In this document: positions 56,947 through 64,000 of the stretch, in pieces
Numbering within the stretch: the stretch's first letter is position 1
How the letters are laid out: every line of letters begins with the position of its first letter
Program-made: the position numbers and the translations under genes
The notes under the pieces: generated by a model
Told to the model about the DNA's origin: nothing
The model's input: only the letters and a program-made list of their open reading frames with translations
Database searches by the model: none
From: Curvularia sp. ZM96
Taxonomy: Eukaryota > Ascomycota > Dothideomycetes > Pleosporales > Pleosporaceae
DNA: 64,000 nucleotides
Direction of reading: 5' to 3'
NCBI GenBank assembly: GCA_022457065.1
Contig: JAJGBQ010000004.1
Span: forward strand, 124,001-188,000

Positions 56947-59013
56947 TTAAAAAGCAATAGCCTTCATGCCGCGCTTAACGGGCATGCTGGCTGGGTCCGC
57001 ACGGCGCATGCGACGCGAAGAAGTGAGGAAGCCGGCAGGGAACTGGACGGTCGCATCGCCGGACTTGTCTTCCTTCTGCTGCTCCTGTGCGGCAGGCTCC
57101 TCGGCAGCAGCCTTTTCTTTGTCGTCTTGGGCAGCGTTGTCGGCAGCGTTGTCGCCTTGCTTGGCCTTGTCTTGCTCAGCCGCCTTCTCGTCAGCGGCAT
57201 CTTGCTTGGCTTTTTCCTGTTCAGCGGCTTTCTCGTCGGCAGCATCTTGCTTAGCCTTTTCTTGCTCAGCCTTCTGATCAGCAGCCTCCTGTTTGGCCTT
57301 TTCCTTCTCGGCAGCCTTCTCGTCAGCAGCGTCTTGCTTGGCTTTCTCCTGCTCATCAGCCTTGTCGTCAGCAGCATCCTGCTTGGCCTTTTCCTTGTCG
57401 GCGGCGTCCTGCTTGGCCTTCTCCTGCTCAGCAGCCTTCTCGTCGGCAGCGTCTTGCTTAGCCTTTTCTTGCTCAGCTTCCTGCTTAGCCTTTTCCTTGT
57501 CGGCAGCCTTCTCGTCAGCAGCATCCTGCTTGGCCTTTTCCTTCTCGGCGGCGTCCTGCTTAGCCTTCTCCTCCTCGGCAGCCTTCTTGTCGGCTTCGGC
57601 TTGCTTCTTCTGTTCCTCTTCGGCGGCCTTCTTCTCAGCTTCCTCCTGTTTCTTCTGCTCCTTCTCAGCAGCCTTCTTGTCAGCCTCTTCCTTCTTCTTG
57701 GCTTCCTCCTCGGCCTTCTTTTCCTCCTCAGCCTTCTTCTTCTCCTCTTCCTTTGCCTTCTTTTCCGCTTCCTTCTGGGCCTTCTTCTCTTCCTCTGCTG
57801 CCTTCTTGTCAGCTTCAGCCTTCTTTTTCTCTTCCTCGGCCTTCTTCTTCTCCTCTTCAGCGGCCTTCTTCTTCTCCTCTTCAGCGGCCTTCTTCTGTTC
57901 CTCTTCGGCTTTCTTCTTCTCTTCCTCAGCCTTCTTCTTTTCCTCTTCGGCTCCGCCAGTGGCTGCAGGCGCTTCAGTGGTGGATGTAGTCGCCGAAGCA
58001 GTCATGTTCGCAGCGCCAGTGGACTCCGCACCTTGAGGCATGATCAAAGAGAAGCTTTCAGTGACAATGGGTGCGGGTGGTGCGACTTCACTACCGTTCT
58101 TGCCACCAGCCGGGGGCATCTCAGCAGCAGGAGGTGGTGGTGGGGGAGGCATCTCAGCGGGCGCATGAGGCATCTTCGCCGGCATCTCAGCCGGTGGTGG
58201 TGGGTGGGGCATAGAAGCAGCAGGAGGCGGAGGCATCTCAGCGGCAGGTGGTGGTGGAGGCATCTCAGCAGCAGGTGGTGGTGGATGGGGCATCGAGGCA
58301 GCAGGTGGTGGTGGCGGGGGCATCTCAGCAGCGGGAGGGGGAGGGGGAGGCGTCTCAGCAGGAGGTGGAGGAGGCATCTCAGCGGCAGGAGGGGGAGTAG
58401 GCATAACATGCGTAGGCATTGGTGCCGCACTCTCATGAGGCATGGCAGCAGGTGGTGGAGGTGGTGGAGGAGGAGCAGCAGTGGCAGCAGGGGCCTGGGT
58501 CATCATAGCCATGGAGATGCTAGCCATCTCCCGAGAGACGTGCATAGCTTCCATAGCATCGGCCGACGACTTGTGGGCGGCGTCCTTTGCCTTTTCAGAC
58601 GCTACATGCATCGATTCCATAGCATCAGCCGACGCCTTGTGAGCGGCATCCTTGGCCTTCTCAGATGCAATGTGCATTGATTCCATGGCAGCGGCGGCTT
58701 CCTGGTGCTTCTTTGCCTCCTCCTCTGCCTTTGCGGCATGCTCAGCTTCCATCTTCGCGGCAGCCTCTTGGTGAGCCTTCTCTCGGGCCGCCGCTTCAGC
58801 CGCATGCATGGATTCCATAGCATCCGCAGCGGCTTTGCCAGGATCCGCTGCTGGTGCTGGTGCAGGCGCAGCCTCACCAGGATTCTCCGTTCGTGCCATA
58901 ACACGAGTAGGATTAAATTTGACATTTGGGCCCAGCTGAACGTTCCTCGGAAGGGGACCGGCAGCCACGGCCGCTGCCGAAAGGAGGGTGAGAAGCGGGT
59001 AAATGGTCTTCAT
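56947..59013 (-). CDS. Secreted Pro-rich / Lys-Glu-Ala repeat protein
   Basis: A single exon of 688 residues. The start at 59013 (MKTIYPLLTLLSAAAVAAG) gives a clean signal peptide; an upstream ATG at 59115 would hide it. After a short linker come three low-complexity zones. First, DAMESMH repeats, several copies spaced by AAHKASA-type linkers (about 65-170). Second, a polyproline zone with AAEMPPPPP units (about 185-320). Third, a long (about 365-650) Lys/Glu/Ala zone of EEEKKKAEE and then EKAKQDAADEKAAEQ repeats, likely a single long alpha-helix. The end has two dibasic sites, SSRRMRR and MPVKR, before the terminal GMKAIAF. No enzyme domain. It may be a wall-associated structural or surface protein. 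The repeats make length variation between strains likely. The opposite strand shows a long but meaningless frame. Confidence 0.82.
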   Translation of the reverse strand: MKTIYPLLTLLSAAAVAAGPLPRNVQLGPNVKFNPTRVMARTENPGEAAPAPAPAADPGKAAADAMESMHAAEAAAREKAHQEAAAKMEAEHAAKAEEEAKKHQEAAAAMESMHIASEKAKDAAHKASADAMESMHVASEKAKDAAHKSSADAMEAMHVSREMASISMAMMTQAPAATAAPPPPPPPPAAMPHESAAPMPTHVMPTPPPAAEMPPPPPAETPPPPPPAAEMPPPPPPAASMPHPPPPAAEMPPPPPAAEMPPPPAASMPHPPPPAEMPAKMPHAPAEMPPPPPPPAAEMPPAGGKNGSEVAPPAPIVTESFSLIMPQGAESTGAANMTASATTSTTEAPAATGGAEEEKKKAEEEKKKAEEEQKKAAEEEKKKAAEEEKKKAEEEKKKAEADKKAAEEEKKAQKEAEKKAKEEEKKKAEEEKKAEEEAKKKEEADKKAAEKEQKKQEEAEKKAAEEEQKKQAEADKKAAEEEKAKQDAAEKEKAKQDAADEKAADKEKAKQEAEQEKAKQDAADEKAAEQEKAKQDAADKEKAKQDAADDKADEQEKAKQDAADEKAAEKEKAKQEAADQKAEQEKAKQDAADEKAAEQEKAKQDAADEKAAEQDKAKQGDNAADNAAQDDKEKAAAEEPAAQEQQKEDKSGDATVQFPAGFLTSSRRMRRADPASMPVKRGMKAIAF

Positions 59014-60981
59014 TATGAACTGTCGATTTAATGTTCTGTTTTTCCTGAAAAGACTGGAAGTGGGTTGTCGAGTCTCGTGGGTATTAAAAGAATAGAATGA
59101 GAGAATGAAGAGCACAGCTCAACAAGGATTAGAAGTGATAGTGCTCGGCACTGCTGAAAAGAAGGTAAAGATTGAAAGACGACTTGGTGAAAGAGATGAC
59201 TAAATCTGTGAGGTGCTGGGCCTCACGCGCTATATGTACTTTGGCCTACCAAACCGATAGCACGGAATCGGAACGTGCATCCCAAAGCAAAAACATTATG
59301 TGGAGTCGGTGTAAACTTGGAAGTGTTTGATGTCGGCCTCCTGGCCTCATTCACTGCATGGTGATGATGCCTTCAGGGCCCTAGGCGACCAGATAGGACG
59401 ACAACAAGGCGATCTCCCCACTCTTCTCCAACACCTACAGCTGCCATTTGCCGTCTCGGCACAGCGGGCAGTGCTTGGCGTGGACGTGCTGGAGGGAAAC
59501 CCATGTGCTGGATGAGGCGCAGGGCAAAGAGGACCAATCAGAGGCGTGGAACTTCCACAACGCACAAGTTCGGCGGTGGAGGTCTTGGCCTAACAGGAAA
59601 TGTCGGAGAGTGCGTAGGAAATCCGGGCGCAGGATTATTACAGTGTTGAGGCTCTAAGGATCGATCTCGTTAGGCATATGCGTGTTAAGGATATGAGGCG
59701 AATAAGGTTTCAACGTCCCGAAACGGGTAACGGCCCACCTATATTGCCAGCCTCGAACCCCAGGCCCAAGCCACGTTCCTAGTCTGAGGCTGATATTGAT
59801 GTCAGGAACTGCAACTTGTGGAGCTGCCAGAAGGGGCCTCCAGATCCATGTTCGCGTTTGCAAAACCTCTGGTTGGTGGGTGCCTGGTTTCAGCGCAGGC
59901 CACATCGCCGGCTGCAACCTCATCCGAAGTCAGGCGGTCGGCCAAGAACCAACGAGAATTTGTTTTCCATTATCGTCGGTGTCTCGCCTGCTGAGCTGGT
60001 GCGATCGGGCAAACAGAGACCATGTTGTCGCGAAGCATATCTGGTGCGGGTATAGGTAGCTGTGATTCCCTTTGTCGCATCGCAACAAAAAGCAAGTGTG
60101 GCGAGTAAATGACATGTAGCTTTATCCTCATAGCTTTATCATAAGAGGTGTCAAAGGTCGCGCGCTGTGATCTTTAAACACGATAGTGATGGCCATCACT
60201 CGGCGCGCACGAGCCCTATACAAATGTGGTACCATACCTACCATACAAGGAACGGATACGCACCTTGTGAGATAACAACAAAGCATAAAGTTTTATTTCT
60301 TCGGGAGCAAACGCAAATTCATGCACGGTAGGGCTTCCAACTTCCGTGTTCGCGACCAGCCCTGTCGTCTGCCAAACAATCTTGGGAGTCTCGGTATGAA
60401 AGGTTAAACGTAGATAGCACACTCCGAGGTCGTATTTTTAGCCGTGCTCAAAAATACTTCTCCTCATGTTCCGAGGTTCTGGGAGGCTTCAGTGCCGGCA
60501 TAGAAGCATACTACGATGAAACTGGCAATGCCGCAATACGCAGAATTTCAGTCTTAGGCATGGTATTGAGCAAATCGTATTGCCTGGTTCCAAAGAATGA
60601 TGCTGGAAATACACTTAATCTCTTGCGTGAGCCGTACTGAAACCAAAGACTGTTATTCCTTCTCCCATTGCGAATCTTGACAACGACATTGCTCCTCAAG
60701 AATCGTAGCCGCCTGGCGATCACGTTTGGGAAACAGATGTCCTGTACCTTCAATCTGCATGAAGACATTCCTATTGGTCGCCATGAAAGCTATCCCAGTG
60801 TATAGTGCTTGGCTTTGGGCATGAACCTGGGAGAGTGCTTTGGCGAAGTGATCAATAGTATTGGTTGCTCCGGTGGTTCGTCAGGCTCGAGCCTTAGGAG
60901 CAAGGTCATGTGTCATCTCTCCTTTTGTCTAACCCCAGACGTTGCAGACGTTTGATACACCCATGTGGCTCGATTGATAGC
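59014..60981. other. Intergenic, no gene seen
   Basis: 2 kb. Contains the promoter of the repeat protein (a TATATG element near 59,230) and otherwise only short frames without domains. Confidence 0.5.
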
Positions 60982-63030
60982 TTAGACAAACTCGAAGATC
61001 TGCTGATGGTCATCCGTCAAGCGTCCGTCCTTGAACAGCTCGCCATCCATCATTCCAAAGATAAAGCTGCCACCAACTATCTTATGATAGTTTCCCGATT
61101 GCTTTATAATTGCTGGCCATGGGCAACCTGCAACGATGCAAATACGATCCCCTACTGATGCACCATAGCTTGCAATGCCTGTATAACCCTGCTCGGTGAT
61201 TATTATAGCTCGGTTGTTGATCCATCTCTCTAGTTTTAATGTCATGATTTCAGGATCGGCGCATGTTGAAGGAACCCGCCAGTCTATGTCTCCTAGGAAA
61301 GAGTCTGGGTAGGTTTGAGACCCCCAGAAAGATACCATACGTTGTTGTGGTGTCATCCGAAGGAAATTACCATGGTCTCGAGCATTCTTATATGGCTCGA
61401 TCAGATGATCAATGGCTCCAGTAATTTGTGCAAATCGCAAACTTGTCGCAATGTCTTCTGGTACAGATTTAAAGACATCTACAAGGTTATGCTCATGAAT
61501 AAAATTATCGAATCTTTGGTTAAATGGTCCTCGTTCCATGCCGCACTTCAATATCCAGTGCAAAAACATGCGAATGTTGTGAAGCCCAAATTCGTCTCGT
61601 AAGTGTCTGATGGTGTAGTGAGGGAATATATTGCAAAAAAGTGCTTGGAGAAACGTAGCACCGGTGGGATGAGGCATGTCGATATAGGACCCAATGAAGT
61701 TGCATAATACATCAGACACCTTTTCTTCTTGCGAGAATCGGAAAACCGATTGAACAGTATCGATTGTGCATCCAGGAGTCCGGAGTAGAGAAGGGCGACT
61801 TGTGGGGTAGATTCTCGCGTTCCAGCCCCCACCTTCATGTACACCTGCGCGCTTTCTGAAGGTAAACTCGATGGCATCTTGAAGGAAGTCGGGCGTCCAA
61901 GACGGTAGGTCCGGCACATGTGGATTCACAGTATTACGTGAAAATTGCCGAAGGTAGAGCTTTCCGCTTCCTTCAGCCATATTCCGAACTAGGTCTGCAA
62001 ACACTTGAGCCACTGGCTTGTCGTAGTCCACAGTAATAGGCACGGTTCCACGGTAAATTCCCAAGATGCCATAGATCTTGTCGTGGGGATCTGCTACCCG
62101 ACAATATCGCATGCGGGATATTAGGGCCATCAAGTCCTCGAAATCAACCGTTATCAGTCGGACCACTTGAGGTATCCAGCGAATTCGGAGCATGTTGGAC
62201 ATATTATGGAATGATTCTGTCCACTTGCTGGCCTCAAATCTGATGGTAAAGTTCAGCATGGCAAATGCAATCATCAAATTCAACGAGATGGATGCAGAGC
62301 CAGAAAGGAGCAAAACTTTGGGCGAAAGGATGAGTTCTTGCTGAACCCATGTTCTCCACCAATAACCTCGACGGCATAACTCGTGGAAGTCGTTGATATT
62401 GGATTCGTCCATTATCAACTTACCACTGCGAATGCCTTCAATAACCCTATCTTCGCCTTCGTAATGCATGTTGCTGGAGACGTTTTCACTCGTTTTGATG
62501 GCAAAATTGTCAATATCCTCAACAAACTTGCCGAAATCTCCAAGGAAGCTGTGAAGGAATTGAAATGTGCGTGCAGCGCTCCCGTCATAATCCTCTCCCA
62601 GCCATGCGTACGTCAAGACTGTACTAGAATACAGTTTGCCCATCATAGCCACCTGGGTATTCCTTTCGGCGACGTCATGTTGGTTGATGCACAGCGCGTC
62701 GACCCACAGGACGACTTCTGAATGGGTTGTGCGAATGCGCCGTAAGGCTGCTTCGAGATTGGAGGTAACCTCAACTCTGGTGTTATTGACGAGAACAGGT
62801 TCGGTGGCATCCCGGTTGCCCCATTCGTATGACAGAGCATTGTATGATGGTTTTTCGGCAAGGCTGGCAGTGAAGAGCTGACACGTGATGATGCTATGAG
62901 AATCATCGCTCGGCTGTATACGAAGAAGGCGGAGTTCTTCTCTGGTTGTGTCAAGCGGCTGGTAAAGGGCGTTGCCAGCCATTGGAGTGGTTTGAGATGT
63001 GGAGAAGTCATCAGAAATTGATGTTTGCAC
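60982..63030 (-). CDS. HET-domain protein
   Basis: A single exon of 682 residues; the start at 63030 is the first ATG, with an alternative at 62982. The N-terminal HET domain (about residues 60-220) is clear: YNALSYEWGNRDATEPVLVN, SNLEAALRRIR, VLWVDALCINQHDVAERNTQVAMMGKLYSSTVLTYAWLGE, and the later RGYWWRTWVQQEL. HET proteins mediate heterokaryon incompatibility and regulated cell death after non-self recognition, with the HET domain as a TIR-related effector module. The C-terminal part has no WD40, ankyrin or NTPase repeats. It has a GIYRGTVPITVDYDKPVAQVFADL segment and the usual late GDRICIVAGCPWP block of HET proteins that lack a separate sensor. It is unbroken. Its partner locus, if any, is not evident. 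Confidence 0.93.
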   Translation of the reverse strand: MQTSISDDFSTSQTTPMAGNALYQPLDTTREELRLLRIQPSDDSHSIITCQLFTASLAEKPSYNALSYEWGNRDATEPVLVNNTRVEVTSNLEAALRRIRTTHSEVVLWVDALCINQHDVAERNTQVAMMGKLYSSTVLTYAWLGEDYDGSAARTFQFLHSFLGDFGKFVEDIDNFAIKTSENVSSNMHYEGEDRVIEGIRSGKLIMDESNINDFHELCRRGYWWRTWVQQELILSPKVLLLSGSASISLNLMIAFAMLNFTIRFEASKWTESFHNMSNMLRIRWIPQVVRLITVDFEDLMALISRMRYCRVADPHDKIYGILGIYRGTVPITVDYDKPVAQVFADLVRNMAEGSGKLYLRQFSRNTVNPHVPDLPSWTPDFLQDAIEFTFRKRAGVHEGGGWNARIYPTSRPSLLRTPGCTIDTVQSVFRFSQEEKVSDVLCNFIGSYIDMPHPTGATFLQALFCNIFPHYTIRHLRDEFGLHNIRMFLHWILKCGMERGPFNQRFDNFIHEHNLVDVFKSVPEDIATSLRFAQITGAIDHLIEPYKNARDHGNFLRMTPQQRMVSFWGSQTYPDSFLGDIDWRVPSTCADPEIMTLKLERWINNRAIIITEQGYTGIASYGASVGDRICIVAGCPWPAIIKQSGNYHKIVGGSFIFGMMDGELFKDGRLTDDHQQIFEFV

Positions 63031-63460
63031 GGAGAGCTGATACTCAGCCCTTGGCTGCCTAGATGTGCTGGCCGCCTAACCTGCCCGGCAGGTGACCATT
63101 TCAGTCTTGGCATGAGTCGTTTCCTACAGTCAGTCTCAAACACTGAAAAATGGCGCCAGGATGTCTGTGAGTAGTCAAATCTTTGTCGCGCAACTGGTTG
63201 GGCACACTGTCTAGATGGAGAAGCTGAAGAGGTGGAAGAAACGAAGAGAGCAAGGTCAAGTCGGCGGGTAGCCAAGCGTCCTGTAAGATACGCATGCGTT
63301 CCTTTTGTCGGTCACACCCTTATACAGCTACTTCGACGACATCTCCAACGACTTTCGCCTTCTATGTTAGTCAGACGAACAACATTGATATCACTCGCAA
63401 TCACGCCCTCTACGGCAAGAGAAAGGTCGACTTTGATGTGGTCTGGCTCGACGTCCCAAG
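63031..63460. promoter_or_regulatory. Divergent promoter of HET and acetyltransferase genes
   Basis: 0.4 kb between two divergent starts. No TATA box or known motif stands out. Confidence 0.5.
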
Positions 63461-64000
63461 ATGCCCATCCATATCTGCCCCGCAACTCCCTCTCTTGCGC
63501 CTCGCCTCGCCAGCATTCACGTATCAGCGTTCTCGTCCAACCGCCTCATGCGTGCCATCTATCCTACTCCAGCGATATGGGCGGCGTTTGAACGCGCCGT
63601 GGAAGAGAAGGTGATTGCCGACATGTTAGATGAGAGGACGAGTGTCATTGTTGCCCGCTTGACAAGAGAAGAGGGCGAGGGCGAGATAGTTGGATTTGCA
63701 GTATGGTGTCATGCTTCTATAACGAGAGAGAAGGAGAAGGAAGACGCAAGTCGGGATGCAGAGGCATATACAGCACCGCGTTGGAATCTACCTGAAGGAA
63801 CAGATTGGGACATCTTGAATGCGTGGAGAGAAGCCGCCGCCAAGACTGCCGAAATGGTAGTCGGAGATGGGCGGCATTATGGTGAGTGCACATGTCCGCC
63901 GCCTGGTTTGCTAGTTCTCGTCCCCAATGTGATGACACAACAACCTAATCATTGACAATTTTGCTCCCCACAGAGCTCTCCTGGATCGCCGTATCCCCGG
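63461..64000 (+). CDS. GNAT-type N-acetyltransferase, partial at window edge
   Basis: The first exon is 63461-63881, followed by an intron with a GTGAGT donor and CCCCACAG acceptor; exon 2 runs from 63974 to the edge. The first 140 residues show MPIHICPATPSLAPRLASIHVSAFSSNRLMRAIYP, then VIVARLTREEGEGEIVGFAVWCHAS, the beta-4 region of the GNAT fold. Exon 2 begins ELSWIAVSP, the beta-strand just before the acetyl-CoA-binding loop. The rest is outside the window. Members transfer acetyl groups to small molecules or proteins; the substrate is unknown. It shares a divergent promoter with the HET gene. Confidence 0.85.

Noticed and set aside
57127..58680. 517-codon plus-strand frame over the repeat-protein gene
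   Set aside because: It is the antisense of Lys/Glu/Ala and Pro repeats and gives only Leu/Ser/Gly strings; the minus frame has the signal peptide and ordered repeats.

Overview
The window is chromosomal DNA of a filamentous ascomycete, most likely a Dothideomycete of the order Pleosporales. Genes carry short introns (about 45-70 bases, GTAAGT-type donors, CTAAC-like branch sites). The gene content is typically fungal: arylsulfatase, SAT4-type membrane protein, sedolisin, UstYa/DUF3328 proteins, HET domain, DUF3632, mitochondrial Lon. The ToxA-like gene points to Pleosporales. No database search was possible. Family names rest on motifs read in the sequence, and exon joins were worked out by hand from splice signals and frame.

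Left part, 1-10.3 kb: a partial arylsulfatase, two conserved unknown genes sharing a divergent promoter rich in ACGCG/ACGCGT, then a gene-poor AT-rich stretch. That stretch holds a GATC-dense segment, an 82-84 base tandem repeat split by a 260-base solo LTR, and three small secreted-protein genes. One of the three (7690-8368, minus) looks like a member of the ToxA effector family. The other two are new cysteine-rich secreted proteins. This is the usual look of an effector-bearing repeat compartment.

Middle part, 10.7-24 kb: a SAT4-family membrane protein, a broken TPR/CHAT gene, a coiled-coil protein and an ankyrin protein with the N-terminal domain of fungal STAND proteins.

Core discovery, 24.1-33.1 kb and probably on to 43.4 kb: two UstYa-family (DUF3328) oxidase-like genes flank a secreted sedolisin. 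About 2.5 kb beyond the second one lies a gene for a secreted precursor with four Lys-Arg-delimited repeats that begin CFACYFW, CFSCYFW, CFACYFW and CFVCYF. This is the layout of a dikaritin-type fungal RiPP cluster (Kex2-cut repeats cyclised by UstYa proteins), but I do not recognise the core sequence. Neighbours that could belong are a DUF3632 protein, an NAD(P)-binding reductase, an MFS transporter and a secreted BBE-type FAD oxidase. A dead 5' fragment of an alpha-1,3-glucan synthase gene, split by a 218-base hAT-type MITE, lies between the transporter and the FAD oxidase.

Right part, 44.7-64 kb: mostly conserved genes. They are mitochondrial Lon protease, a large protein-kinase-like protein, a membrane protein with a decayed lipase-like N-terminus, a secreted Pro-rich/Lys-Glu-Ala-rich repeat protein ending in a dibasic site, a HET-domain protein and the start of a GNAT acetyltransferase cut by the window edge. 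No rRNA, tRNA or CRISPR array was seen.
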